Shown here piece by piece: positions 8,995 to 18,240 of a stretch of 64,000 nt of DNA. The stretch covers positions 1 through 64,000 of the forward strand of contig NZ_BSTD01000001.1 in NCBI RefSeq assembly GCF_030269325.1. Direction: 5' to 3'. The notes under the pieces were generated by a model. That model had not been told where the DNA came from and did no database searches. It saw only the letters and a program-made list of their open reading frames with translations. The stretch comes from Amycolatopsis sp. NBRC 101858. Lineage in GTDB: Bacteria; Actinomycetota; Actinomycetes; Mycobacteriales; Pseudonocardiaceae. Within the stretch, counting starts at the first letter, position 1. Every line of letters begins with the position of its first letter. The position numbers were made by a program, and so were the translations under genes.

Positions 8995-10734
8995 GTGAGC
9001 AGTCCGGAATGGTCCACCCGCACGTTCGGCAACGAGGACCGGCTTCCCCGCGTCCCCGTGCCGACCCTCGCCGACAGCGGCCGCCGCTTCCTGGAGTGGT
9101 GCGGCCCGCTGCTGACGCCGGACGAGCTGGCGGAGACCGAAGCGGCGGTCGAAGACTTCCTCGCGCCCGGCAGCCCGGCCCACGGGCTGCAGGCCGCGCT
9201 GGAGGAGTACGACCGGTCGCCGGGGGTGCACAGCTGGCTGGACACCTTCTGGCCGTACCGCTACCTCGGCCGCCGCGACCGGATCGCGCTCAACGCCAAC
9301 TTCTTCTTCCTGTTCCAGGACTCCCCGCTGGGCCAGGTGGAGCGCGCGGCCGAGCTGACCGCGGCCGCCGTGGACTACAAGCTGAAGCTCGACGACGAAC
9401 TGGTGCCGCCGGTGCTGGTGCGCGGCGGGCCGCAGTCGATGGTGCAGCACCAGTACCTGTTCTCGGCGACGCGCATCCCGGGTGAGCTGCTGGACACCGC
9501 GCGCACGCGGTTCCCGTCGCCCGAGCGGCACATCGTCGTGTTCCACCGCGACACGCCCTTCCGGATGGACGTCATCGCCGCCGACGGCCGGCCCCACACG
9601 GCGGAGCAGATCGCCGACGGCCTGCGCGCGATCCTCAAGGACGACCACGTCGCCGACGTCCCGGCCGGGCACTTCACCACCAAGGCCCGCGCGGAGTGGG
9701 CGGTCAGCCGCAAGGCCCTGCTCGAAGCCGGCAACGCCGAAGCGCTCGAGACCATCGAGACGGCGTTGTTCTGCCTGTGCCTGGACGACTTCACGCCGTC
9801 CGACGCCCTGGAAGCGAGTGACCGGCTGCTGTACGGCGACAACCGCTGGTACGACAAGGCCGTGTCGCTGATCGTGTTCGAGGACGGCACCGCGGGGATC
9901 AACGTCGAGCACTGCGAACTCGACGGCACCACGATCCTCGGCTTCACCGACGCGCTGCTGAGCGGCACGCGGGAGCCCCGGGAGCCGGCTTCGGGAAGCC
10001 CCGGCCACGAGGTCGTCGAGTTCACGCTGACCGACGCCCTGCGCGAAGACGCCCGTGCGGCCGGAGCGGCCTTCCGGGCGTACGCGGACGCGACGGCGAC
10101 GCAGACCGTGTCGTTCGACTTCGGCGCGAACCGGGCGAAGGAGCTCAAGATGTCGCCGGACGCCTTCGCGCAGATGGCGTACCAGCTGGCGCACCGCCGG
10201 GCGAAGGGCCTGACCGGCGCGACGTACGAGTCGATCGCCACCCGGCAGTTCCGCAACGGCCGCACCGAGGCCATGCGCGTCGTGACGCCGGAGGTCGTGC
10301 GCTTCGCCGACGTCCTGACCGACGCGAACGCGACGGCCGACGACAAGCGCGAAGCGTTCCGGACGGCCGCGGCGAAGCACGTCTCGCGGGCGAAGGAGTG
10401 CCAGGCCGGGGACGCGCCGGAGCAGCACCTCTGGGAGCTGCAGCTGATCGGGAAGCGCCGGGGCGACACCGGGACGCCGGCGCTGTACAGCTCGCCGGGC
10501 TGGCTGAAGATGCGTGACGACTACCTGAGCACCAGCTCGGCGCCGTCGGTCAACATCCGGTACTTCGGGTTCGGCTCGACGAGCCCGCAGTGCATCGGCA
10601 TCGCGTACGTGCTGCTGCCCGACCGCTGGAACATCTACCTAAGCACGCCGAAGCACGTCTCGGCCGAGATGTACCGCTTCGCCGACGAGCTGGCTGTCGC
10701 GGTGCGGGAACTGCAGGAGCTATTGGCCGAGTAG
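8995..10734 (+). CDS. Choline/carnitine O-acyltransferase family protein
   Basis: 579 residues, close to the roughly 600 of mitochondrial carnitine acyltransferases and unusual in bacteria. The catalytic His lies in the segment VEHCELDGT (His306). The substrate-binding block TYESIATRQFRNGRTEAMR is the family's conserved S-x-x-R-F-x-x-G-R-T-E signature, and the C-terminal GSTSPQCIGIAYVLLPD matches the usual end of the fold. GTG 8995 is preferred: AGAAGG lies at good spacing, whereas ATG 8989 would be on top of it. The family transfers acyl groups from CoA to the hydroxyl of carnitine or choline. Here the acceptor may be the product of the two preceding enzymes. Its 3' end overlaps the convergent esterase gene by 15 bp. 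Confidence 0.85.
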   Translation: MSSPEWSTRTFGNEDRLPRVPVPTLADSGRRFLEWCGPLLTPDELAETEAAVEDFLAPGSPAHGLQAALEEYDRSPGVHSWLDTFWPYRYLGRRDRIALNANFFFLFQDSPLGQVERAAELTAAAVDYKLKLDDELVPPVLVRGGPQSMVQHQYLFSATRIPGELLDTARTRFPSPERHIVVFHRDTPFRMDVIAADGRPHTAEQIADGLRAILKDDHVADVPAGHFTTKARAEWAVSRKALLEAGNAEALETIETALFCLCLDDFTPSDALEASDRLLYGDNRWYDKAVSLIVFEDGTAGINVEHCELDGTTILGFTDALLSGTREPREPASGSPGHEVVEFTLTDALREDARAAGAAFRAYADATATQTVSFDFGANRAKELKMSPDAFAQMAYQLAHRRAKGLTGATYESIATRQFRNGRTEAMRVVTPEVVRFADVLTDANATADDKREAFRTAAAKHVSRAKECQAGDAPEQHLWELQLIGKRRGDTGTPALYSSPGWLKMRDDYLSTSSAPSVNIRYFGFGSTSPQCIGIAYVLLPDRWNIYLSTPKHVSAEMYRFADELAVAVRELQELLAE

Positions 10735-11643
10735 CTGCCGCAACCAGGTCAGCCGGGCGGCTCGTGCGGCCCGGCTGACCTGCGCTTGCGGCGCCAGCGA
10801 GTCGAAGCCGTGGAAGCCGCCGGGCCAGACGTGCAGCTCGGCCTCGCCGCCCGCCTGCCAGATCCGGCTCGCGTAGGCGACGACCTCGTCGCGGAACGTC
10901 TCCGCCGTGCCGACGTCCAGGAACGCCGGCGGCAGGCCGGAAAGGTCTTCGGCGCGGGCCGCCGCGGCGTACGCCGGGACGTCGTCCGTGCCCCGGCGAT
11001 CACCCAGGTAGGCCGTCCAGCCGACGTTGTTGGCCGTGCGGTCCCAGAGGCCGTGGCCGTCGAGGTCGACGGCCGAGGGCGTGTCGTTGCGGTCGTCGAG
11101 CATCGGGCAGATCAGCAGCTGCCCGGCGAGCTCCGGTCCGCCGCGGTCGCGGGCGAGCAGCGCCGTCGCCGCCGCGAGCCCGCCACCCGCGCTGATGCCG
11201 CCCACCACGATCGGCCCGGCGCGGTGCTCGACCGTCCACAAGAGACCGGCGTAGCAGTCCTCGACCGGCACCGGGTACGGGTGCTCGGGTGCGAGCCGGT
11301 AGCCCGGCGAGACGATCGTCAGGTCCGTCCCGCCCGCCCAGTCCAGCAGGTTCGGCACGTCCTGGCCGAGGTGGCTGCCGACGATCGTGCCGCCGCCGTG
11401 GACGTAGTACAGGACGCCCGCGCTCGACGCCGGCGTCATGACCAGCAACGGAACGTCCCCCGCGTACTCCTCGGTGACCTGGTACGCCGGGTACGCGGCG
11501 GCCAGCTCTTCGAGGGTCCGGTGCTCGGCGGCGTTCAGCTCGCGGCGGCCGGGGATGTCCTCAAGGGAAGCCAGCGGCGGGCGGAGGGCGCGCAGGGTTT
11601 CGACGACCGGCGCCAGCTCCGGGTCGAAGGGCGGCGGCGTCAT
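10720..11643 (-). CDS. Alpha/beta hydrolase of the hormone-sensitive-lipase family
   Basis: 307 residues. The HGGG oxyanion motif is near residue 83 and the nucleophile elbow GISAGG near residue 152. The acid and base are probably the Asp in FLDVGTAE and the His in GGFHGFD, near residues 246 and 276. This is the HSL (family IV) esterase pattern for short- to medium-chain acyl esters. Its ATG overlaps the stop of the upstream methyltransferase gene (ATGA, 11640-11643). It converges on and slightly overlaps the acyltransferase gene at 8995, so it might remove the acyl group that enzyme adds; that link rests on position only. Confidence 0.86.
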   Translation of the reverse strand: MTPPPFDPELAPVVETLRALRPPLASLEDIPGRRELNAAEHRTLEELAAAYPAYQVTEEYAGDVPLLVMTPASSAGVLYYVHGGGTIVGSHLGQDVPNLLDWAGGTDLTIVSPGYRLAPEHPYPVPVEDCYAGLLWTVEHRAGPIVVGGISAGGGLAAATALLARDRGGPELAGQLLICPMLDDRNDTPSAVDLDGHGLWDRTANNVGWTAYLGDRRGTDDVPAYAAAARAEDLSGLPPAFLDVGTAETFRDEVVAYASRIWQAGGEAELHVWPGGFHGFDSLAPQAQVSRAARAARLTWLRQLLGQ

Positions 11644-12422
11644 TCCGTGGGGTCCGAGACGACGAGGACCAGCGAACCCTCGAACGTCTGCTGCTCGCGC
11701 AGGCGGCCGTAGCGGCGTTCCCACGTGCCGTCGTCGAGGTCGTGCTGCAGCTCGGCGGCGAAGCGGTGGTGCACGCGGTCGTCGACGAAGCTCCACGCCG
11801 AGCACGACAGCCGCGCGCCCGGGTCGAGCAGGCGTTCCGGGCGCGCGTAGTAGGCCTCGTTGAAGCCGTCCGTGCAGTCGATCGGGATGGGCACCGGGAC
11901 GATCGACGTGTGACCGCCGAGGCCGTCGGCGATGTCGTCGACCGACGGGTAGCGCCGCGCCTCGGTCTCGATCACCTCGGGTGCGTAGTCGAGCAGCCAG
12001 AACCGCCGCAGCAGGGCCGGGTCGCAGGTGAGGATGGCGACCGGGCCGCGGGTGACCCGGCGCAGCTCCTTCAGCCCGGTCCACAGGTCGTTCCACTGGT
12101 GGACGCTGAACGTGCTCATCGCGCCTTCGAACGACCGGTCCGCGAAGGGGAGCTTCTCGGCCACGGCGTCGACCGCCGGCGGCAGGTCCGCCGGGCGCTG
12201 CGCGCGCATCGACGCGGACGGCTCGACCGCGGTCACTTCCCGGTCTTCGGGTTCGTAGGCGCCGGCGCCCGCACCGACGTTGAGCACGGTCCGCGCATCC
12301 CCCAGCGCGTCGAGGATGTACTGGCCGATGCGGGGGTCCGGCTTGCGGTAGTCGGTGTAGACCCCGCCGATCGCGCCGTAATCCGCGTCCCCGGCGCTGC
12401 CGTCCGCACGTCGCTGGCTCAT
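11640..12422 (-). CDS. SAM-dependent methyltransferase
   Basis: 260 residues, class I fold. Motif I is VLNVGAGAGAYE (near residues 46-57), followed by the acidic TAVEPS strand end and a post-II block VDAVAEKLPFADRSFEGAM typical of methyltransf_11 proteins. It resembles ubiE-like enzymes acting on small molecules. It is the first gene of a two-gene unit with the esterase. Its promoter must lie in the 12423-12600 gap that it shares with the glycosidase gene. The substrate is unknown. Confidence 0.83.
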   Translation of the reverse strand: MSQRRADGSAGDADYGAIGGVYTDYRKPDPRIGQYILDALGDARTVLNVGAGAGAYEPEDREVTAVEPSASMRAQRPADLPPAVDAVAEKLPFADRSFEGAMSTFSVHQWNDLWTGLKELRRVTRGPVAILTCDPALLRRFWLLDYAPEVIETEARRYPSVDDIADGLGGHTSIVPVPIPIDCTDGFNEAYYARPERLLDPGARLSCSAWSFVDDRVHHRFAAELQHDLDDGTWERRYGRLREQQTFEGSLVLVVSDPTE

Positions 12423-12515
12423 GACTGAAAACTATCAGCGCTCCCGGTCCGCGAGGGCGTTGCTCCGCCGGGCGTAAGCGAACGTCGGGCATCCGGCGCA
12501 GTCGTCAATTCCTGT

Positions 12516-12573
12516 CGCAAAGTTGCGTAAGGTCGTCCGACTATTGCGATTTCTTGTCCGAGATTCGTATGAT
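12516..12573 (+). promoter_or_regulatory. Promoter of the first beta-helix glycosidase, with a candidate LacI site
   Basis: TTGCGA (12544-12549), an 18-bp spacer and TATGAT (12568-12573) form a strong promoter. Upstream is the perfect inverted repeat CGCAA-AG-TTGCG (12516-12527). The core AAGTTGC recurs, inverted, at 18481-18495 ahead of the sugar-binding protein gene, suggesting one regulator, plausibly the LacI protein at 17188. Confidence 0.55.
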
Positions 12574-12621
12574 CCGGGTCACAGAGGTCCCCCACCTGCT
12601 GCGGAAAGGCCAGTGCCGCCC

Positions 12622-14907
12622 ATGTCTCCCAGCCCTGTCTTCAGCGCGCCCGAAAAAGCCCCGGATCGCCTCCGGGCCAAGAGATTCGCCGCTCTCGCCG
12701 CCGCCGTGACCGCCGCGGCCGGCCTGACCATCGCCGGGGTCCCCGCCGGCGGCTCGGCCCTCGCGGCCGGCCGCGGCGCGAGCGTCCCCTTCCTCGAACA
12801 GGAAGCGGAGACCGCGGCGACCAACGGCACGGTCATCGGCCCGGACCGCAACGCGGGCACGCTCGCCGGCGAGGCGTCCGGCCGCAAGGCCGTGACGCTG
12901 TCCGGCCAGGGCAAGTACGTCGAATTCACGCTCACCGCCCCGGCGAACTCGATCGACTTCCGCTACAGCCTCCCGGATTCCGTGAACGGGACGATCTCGC
13001 TCTACGTCGGCGGCACCCACAACCGGGACATCGCGCTGACCTCGAAGTGGGCCTGGTACTACGGCTCGTACCCGTTCACCAACAACCCGGGCGACGGCCA
13101 CGCGCACCACTTCTACGACGAGACGCGTGCGCTGCTCGGCACGTCGTACCCGGCCGGCACCAAGATCAAGCTGCAGGTCGACGCGGGCGACGTGACCCCG
13201 GCGACGATCGACCTCGCGGACTTCGAACAGGTCGGCGCGGCGGCCACGCGGCCGGCGAACTCGGTGTCCGTCACCGACTACGGCGCCACCGCGGGCGACA
13301 CGAGCGACGACGCTGCGGCGTTCGACTCGGCCGTCGCGGCGGCCCGCAGCCAGGGCAAGGAGGTCTGGATCCCCTCCGGGACCTTCACCCTCGGCCACCA
13401 CATCACCGTCGACCAGGTGACGATCCGCGGCGCCGGGCCGTGGTACTCGGTGCTGACCGGGCCGCGTGCCGGGATCTTCGGCAAGGGTGAACCGGCGAGC
13501 TGCGGCACGTCGACCTACCCCGGCAACGGCGCGGTCCCGGGCACGAGCAGCGCGGTCAAGCTGTACGACTTCGCGATCATCGGCCAGGTCGACGCCCGCG
13601 TCGACTGCGACCAGTCCAACGCCATCGGCGGCGCGCTGGGCGGCGGCTCGGTCGTGCAGAACCTGTGGCTGCAGCACACGAAGGTCGGGCTGTGGCTCGA
13701 CGGGCCGTTCGACGGGCTCACCGTGTCCGGTAACCGGATCCTCGACCAGACCGCCGACGGGCTGAACCTGCACCAGGGCATCAGCAACGTCACCGTGACG
13801 AACAACTTCCTGCGCAACACCGGTGACGACGGCCTGGCCATGTGGTCCGAGCACGACGCCGACCACCACAACACGTTCTCCTTCAACACCGTGCTGCTGC
13901 CGATCCTCGCGAACAACATCGCGATCTACGGCGGGCACGACAACACCGTGTCCGACAACGTCGTGGCCGACAACCAGGACCAGGGCGGCGGCATCCACAT
14001 CGCCAACCGGTTCAGCGCGGTGCCGCTGTCGGGCACGACGACCGTCGCGCGCAACACCGCGATCCGCACCGGCGTCCTCGACTCGAACTGGCAGTTCGGC
14101 GTCGGTGCCCTGTGGTTCGACGGCCGCGACTCGGCGATCACCGGCCGCGTCGACGTCACCGACCTCGACCTGCAGGACAACAACTACGAGGCCATCCAGT
14201 TCATCGACAGCGCCACGACGGACGTGCACTTCACCAACGTCCGGATCACCGGGGCCGGCACGTTCGCCTGGCAGATCCAGGCCAAGCCTTCGGGCTCGGT
14301 GAAGAACGTCGTCGCGACCGGGGTCGGGCGGGCCGGCGTCTACAACTGCATGGGTTCGGACGCGATGGCCGGCCTGGCCGACCAGGGTGGCAACTCGGGC
14401 TGGTCGACGACGTTCTGCGGCTCGTGGCCGACGCCGGTCTACGGCTCGGACAACGGCGGCACGACGACGACCACGCCCACCACGCCGCCGACCACGACCA
14501 CCACGACCCAGCCGACCGGGAACCTGGCGCTGCACAAGAGCGTCACGGCGTCCGGTTCGCAGGGCGGCTTCCCGCCTTCGAACGCGGTCGACGGCGACGC
14601 GAACTCGTACTGGGAGAGCGCGAACAACGCGTTCCCGCAGTCGCTGACCGTCGACTTCGGCGCCACGGTCTCGGTGTCGCGGCTGGTGCTGAAGCTGCCG
14701 CCGTCCTCGGCGTGGGGCACGCGCACCCAGACGATCTCGGTCGACGGCGTCGAAGCCGCCGCGGGCTACACGTTCAACCCGGCGTCCGGCAACACGGCGA
14801 CCATCACCTTCCCGGCGACGTCGGCCCGCACGCTGCGGCTGACCTTCACCGGCAACACCGGCTGGCCCGCCGGGCAGCTGTCCGAACTCGAAGCCTACGC
14901 ATCCTGA
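12622..14907 (+). CDS. Secreted beta-helix glycoside hydrolase, GH87-like (predicted alpha-1,3-glucanase) with carbohydrate-binding domains
   Basis: 761 residues. The long N-terminal export signal has charged residues followed by an Ala/Gly-rich hydrophobic run and ends near residue 55. A CBM35-like beta-sandwich follows (about 60-210), then a right-handed parallel beta-helix with many N-x-T/V turns (about 215-600). A Thr/Pro linker (about 614-632) leads to an F5/8-type (CBM32) domain to the end. The helix contains RNTGDDGLAMWS near residue 403; a DD pair in this setting fits the acidic active site of GH87 alpha-1,3-glucanases. ATG 12622 is chosen as the first codon with a plausible signal peptide; a GTG at 12613 is possible. 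The predicted substrate is fungal-type alpha-1,3-glucan or nigeran. A different polysaccharide cannot be excluded from sequence alone. Confidence 0.72.
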   Translation: MSPSPVFSAPEKAPDRLRAKRFAALAAAVTAAAGLTIAGVPAGGSALAAGRGASVPFLEQEAETAATNGTVIGPDRNAGTLAGEASGRKAVTLSGQGKYVEFTLTAPANSIDFRYSLPDSVNGTISLYVGGTHNRDIALTSKWAWYYGSYPFTNNPGDGHAHHFYDETRALLGTSYPAGTKIKLQVDAGDVTPATIDLADFEQVGAAATRPANSVSVTDYGATAGDTSDDAAAFDSAVAAARSQGKEVWIPSGTFTLGHHITVDQVTIRGAGPWYSVLTGPRAGIFGKGEPASCGTSTYPGNGAVPGTSSAVKLYDFAIIGQVDARVDCDQSNAIGGALGGGSVVQNLWLQHTKVGLWLDGPFDGLTVSGNRILDQTADGLNLHQGISNVTVTNNFLRNTGDDGLAMWSEHDADHHNTFSFNTVLLPILANNIAIYGGHDNTVSDNVVADNQDQGGGIHIANRFSAVPLSGTTTVARNTAIRTGVLDSNWQFGVGALWFDGRDSAITGRVDVTDLDLQDNNYEAIQFIDSATTDVHFTNVRITGAGTFAWQIQAKPSGSVKNVVATGVGRAGVYNCMGSDAMAGLADQGGNSGWSTTFCGSWPTPVYGSDNGGTTTTTPTTPPTTTTTTQPTGNLALHKSVTASGSQGGFPPSNAVDGDANSYWESANNAFPQSLTVDFGATVSVSRLVLKLPPSSAWGTRTQTISVDGVEAAAGYTFNPASGNTATITFPATSARTLRLTFTGNTGWPAGQLSELEAYAS

Positions 14908-14919
14908 GAGGTGATGACG

Positions 14920-17100
14920 ATGTCCCGCATCCCGGCTTTGCTCGCCGCCGCACTCGCGGCGTCCGGTCTGGTCGTGCTCTCCGGCGGCGCTCCGGCCGCC
15001 GCGGCCACCTGCCCGACGACGGCGTCCGGCGGCGCGAGCGTGCCGTTCCGGACGGTCGAGGCCGAGTGCTCGGCCACGAACGGCTCGGCCGTCGGTCCCG
15101 ACTACACGCAGGCCAGCATCGCCTCGGAAGCATCCGGGCGGCAGGCCGTGCGGATCGGCACCGGCCAGTACGTCGAGTTCACGCTGCCCGCGGCGGCCAA
15201 CGCGATCAACGTCCACTACAACGTCCCCGACGGGTCGTCCGGCCGGCTTTCGGTGTACGTCAACGGGACCAAGCTCGGCAGCGGGCTCTCGGTGACGTCG
15301 CGGTATTCCTATGTGGACACCGGGTTCATCACGGGCTCGAAGACGCACCACTTCTTCGACGACGCCCGGCTGCTCTTCGGCCAGAACGCGGCGCAGGGCA
15401 CGAAGGTCCGCGTCGCGGCGGACTCCGGTGACGTCGGGCAGGCGACCATCGACCTGGCCGACTTCGAGCAGGTCGGCGGCGCGGGTTCGCAGCCGGCCAA
15501 CTCGCTTTCGGTGACCTACTACGGCGCCACGGCGAACGACTCGTCGGACGACTCGCAGGCGTTCCGCAACGCGCTGTCGGCGGCGCGCTCGCAGGGTCGC
15601 GAGGTCTGGGTGCCGTCCGGCCGGTTCGAGATCGGGTCCGCGCTGCAGATCGACCAGACGACCGTCCGCGGCGCGGGTCAGTGGTACACCGTGTTGCACG
15701 GCAACAACATCTTCAACAACGGCAGCGCGTCCGGGAACATCAAGCTGTACGACTTCGCGGTGTTCGGCGACGTCACCGAACGCAACGACGGCAGCCCGGA
15801 CAACGCGTTCCACGGCGTGCTCGGGAACGGCTCGGTCGTGAGCGGCCTGTGGATCCAGAACACGAAGTGCGGGCTGTGGCTGATGAACGGCGCGTCGTCG
15901 AACCTCACCATCGAGAACAACCGCATCCTCGACACGCAGGCCGACGGCGTGAACTTCGACGGCGCCGTCACGAACTCGACGTTGCGCAACAACTACCTGC
16001 GCAACAACGGCGACGACGGCCTCGCGCTCTGGTCGAACGGCCAGGCCGACTCGGGCAACTCGCTGGTCAACAACACGGTCGTGCAGCCGAACCTGGCCAA
16101 CGGGATCGCGCTCTACGGCGGGTCGAACAACACCGTCAGCGGCAACCTGGTGCAGGACACCAACGCCCTCGGCGGCGGGTACCTGGTGGCGAACCGGTTC
16201 AACTCGGTACCGCTGGGCGGCACGGTGACGCTGTCGAACAACACCGCACTGCGGGCCGGGGCGCTCGACCCGAACTGGCAGTTCGGCGTCGGCGCGCTGT
16301 GGTTCGACGCGCGCGACCAGGCGATCACCGGCGTCACGATCCGCGTCACCGGGTTCACCGCGATCCAGAGCCCGTACGAGGCGATCCAGTTCATCGACGG
16401 CAACGGGCAGGGCAAGCAGATCCAGGGCATCACGATCGACGGCGTCTCGGTGCAGGGCGTCGGGACGTTCGTGGCGCAGTCGCAGACGCAGGGGTCGGTG
16501 TCGATCAGCAACCTGTCGGCGTCCGGCGTCGGCGTCACCGGGACGTACAACTGCCCGTACCCGGCGTCGATCCCGCGCATGACGTTCGGCGGGTCCGGCA
16601 ACAGCGGGTGGACCGGGACGTGGAGTGACTGCTCGACGTGGCCCGCGCCGAACTCGGGGCCGCAGCAGCCGCCGCAGTCGGGCACGAACATCGCTCGCGG
16701 CAAGCCGGTCAGCGCGTCGGCGTCCGTCGGTGGCTTCCCGCCCTCGAACGCCGTGGACGGCAACGCCGACACGTACTGGGAGAGCGCGAACAACGCGTTC
16801 CCGCAGACGCTGACGGTGGACCTGGGCGCGGCGGCGTCGATCAACAAGGTGACGCTGCGGCTGCCGCCGTCGTCGGCGTGGGGCGCGCGGACGCAGACGG
16901 TGACGATCTCCGGCAGCACGGACGGCGGCTCGTACACGACGCTGGTGGGTTCGCGCGGCTACGCGTTCGACCCGGCTTCCGGCAACACGGCGTCGGCGTC
17001 CTTCACGGCGACGTCCCAGCGGTTCGTCCGGCTGACGTTCACCGGCAACACCGGCTGGCCCGCCGGTCAGGTGTCCGAGTTCGAAGTGGCGGCTTCGTAG
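14920..17100 (+). CDS. Second secreted GH87-like beta-helix glycosidase, tandem paralogue
   Basis: 726 residues. It has the same order as the gene before it: signal peptide ending at an Ala-rich site near residue 30, CBM35-like domain, parallel beta-helix with NNGDDGLALWS, a short Pro/Gln linker and an F5/8-type C-terminal domain. Segments such as GGFPPSNAVDG and WESANNAFPQ are almost identical in both C-terminal domains, while the catalytic regions have diverged, which suggests an old tandem duplication. GTG, ATG and ATG codons occur at 14911, 14914 and 14920; GAGAGG at 14906-14911 is best spaced for 14920. It begins 12 bp after the previous stop, so the two are co-transcribed, and it ends at a strong hairpin. 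Confidence 0.75.
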   Translation: MSRIPALLAAALAASGLVVLSGGAPAAAATCPTTASGGASVPFRTVEAECSATNGSAVGPDYTQASIASEASGRQAVRIGTGQYVEFTLPAAANAINVHYNVPDGSSGRLSVYVNGTKLGSGLSVTSRYSYVDTGFITGSKTHHFFDDARLLFGQNAAQGTKVRVAADSGDVGQATIDLADFEQVGGAGSQPANSLSVTYYGATANDSSDDSQAFRNALSAARSQGREVWVPSGRFEIGSALQIDQTTVRGAGQWYTVLHGNNIFNNGSASGNIKLYDFAVFGDVTERNDGSPDNAFHGVLGNGSVVSGLWIQNTKCGLWLMNGASSNLTIENNRILDTQADGVNFDGAVTNSTLRNNYLRNNGDDGLALWSNGQADSGNSLVNNTVVQPNLANGIALYGGSNNTVSGNLVQDTNALGGGYLVANRFNSVPLGGTVTLSNNTALRAGALDPNWQFGVGALWFDARDQAITGVTIRVTGFTAIQSPYEAIQFIDGNGQGKQIQGITIDGVSVQGVGTFVAQSQTQGSVSISNLSASGVGVTGTYNCPYPASIPRMTFGGSGNSGWTGTWSDCSTWPAPNSGPQQPPQSGTNIARGKPVSASASVGGFPPSNAVDGNADTYWESANNAFPQTLTVDLGAAASINKVTLRLPPSSAWGARTQTVTISGSTDGGSYTTLVGSRGYAFDPASGNTASASFTATSQRFVRLTFTGNTGWPAGQVSEFEVAAS

Positions 17101-17114
17101 CCCGGACGTCCGGC

Positions 17115-17149
17115 AAGCCCGTACCGGTCCCCGGGACCGGTACGGGCTT
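17115..17149 (+). terminator. Strong hairpin terminator after the glycosidase pair
   Basis: Two 17-bp arms (17115-17131 and 17133-17149) are exact complements, so the site is nearly a continuous palindrome. It lies 15 nt after the stop and is followed by a short T-run (17157-17160). Confidence 0.88.
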
Positions 17150-17187
17150 GTCATGCTTTTGCGCCCGGTTGCTGTAAAGTTTCACTC

Positions 17188-18195
17188 ATGACGCGTCGTC
17201 TTGCCGAAGTCGCCCGCCAGGTCGGGGTCAGCGAAGCCACGGTCAGCCGGGTGCTCAACGGCCGCTCCGGGGTGTCCGCCAGCACCCGGGCCGCCGTGCT
17301 CACCGCGCTGGACGTGATGGGCTACGAACGCCCCACCCAGCTGCGCGGCGAACGGGCCCGCCTGGTCGGGCTGGTGCTGCCGGAGCTGCAGAACCCCATC
17401 TTCCCCGCGCTGGCCGAGATCATGGGCAACGCCCTCGCGCAGCAGGGTTTCACGCCTGTGCTGTGCACGCGGACCGCGGGCGGGGTGTCGGAGGCGGAGT
17501 ACGTCGAGCTGCTCCTGCAGCAGCAGGTGTCGGGCGTGGTGTTCGCCGGCGGGCTGTTCGCCCAGGCGGACGCGGTGCACACGCACTACCACCACCTGGT
17601 CGAGCGCCGGCTCCCGACGGTACTGATCAACGCGGCGGTCGACCACCTCGGGCTCCCCCAGGTGTCGTGCGACGACGCGGTGGCCGTCGAGCAGGTCGTC
17701 GGGCACCTGAGTTCTCTGGGGCACGAGAAGATCGGGCTGGTCCTGGGGCCGTCGGACCACGTGCCTTCGCAGCGCAAGCTGGCGGCGTTCCAGTCGTACG
17801 CGGCGAAGCTCGGGCTGCCGGTGCTGGACGAGCTGGTGGAGCACGGAATGTTCTCGATCGAGGGCGGCCACGCGGCGGCGGCTCGCCTGTACCCCCGAGG
17901 CGCGACGGCGGTGCTGTGCGCGAGCGACCTGCTGGCGCTGGGAGCGGTCCGCGCGGCGCGCCGGCAGGGGTTGTCGGTGCCGGAGGACATTTCGGTGGTC
18001 GGCTACGACGACTCGGCGTTGATGAACTGCACCGACCCGCCTTTGACGACGACTCGCCAGCCGATCGAGGCGATGGGGCGAGCGGTGGTGGAACTGCTGG
18101 TGAAGCGGATCAACGGGGGCGAGGTGGCGGCGGAGGAGCTGCTGTTCGCACCGGAGCTGGTGGTGCGGGGCTCCACGGCCCGCCGCACGGCTTAG
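17188..18195 (+). CDS. LacI-family transcriptional regulator
   Basis: 335 residues. An N-terminal helix-turn-helix (LAEVARQVGVSEATVSRVLNG, residues 5-25 with the usual hinge helix after it) precedes a periplasmic-binding-protein-like sugar-sensing domain. Conserved ends such as VPEDISVVGYDD are present. TAAAGT (17175-17180) lies 7 nt before the ATG and no ribosome-binding site is visible, so the mRNA is probably leaderless. It sits between the two secreted glycosidases and the sugar importer and is the obvious candidate to repress both, released by an oligosaccharide. The AAAGTTTCAC stretch in its own promoter resembles the half-site seen at 12516 and 18481, suggesting autoregulation. Confidence 0.93.
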   Translation: MTRRLAEVARQVGVSEATVSRVLNGRSGVSASTRAAVLTALDVMGYERPTQLRGERARLVGLVLPELQNPIFPALAEIMGNALAQQGFTPVLCTRTAGGVSEAEYVELLLQQQVSGVVFAGGLFAQADAVHTHYHHLVERRLPTVLINAAVDHLGLPQVSCDDAVAVEQVVGHLSSLGHEKIGLVLGPSDHVPSQRKLAAFQSYAAKLGLPVLDELVEHGMFSIEGGHAAAARLYPRGATAVLCASDLLALGAVRAARRQGLSVPEDISVVGYDDSALMNCTDPPLTTTRQPIEAMGRAVVELLVKRINGGEVAAEELLFAPELVVRGSTARRTA

Positions 18196-18206
18196 CCCAC
18201 ACCTCC

Positions 18207-18238
18207 AGAGCGCGACGGCCTGCCGGCCGTCGCGCTCT
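18207..18238 (+). terminator. Hairpin terminator after the LacI gene
   Basis: A perfect 14-bp stem (AGAGCGCGACGGCC and complement) with a TGCC loop ends in TCTTT. Confidence 0.85.
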
Positions 18239-18240
18239 TT

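Noticed and set aside
12541..17154. 1537-codon open frame on the minus strand
   Set aside because: It is antisense to the two glycosidases, Arg/Val-rich and low in complexity, the usual shadow of high-GC coding DNA.
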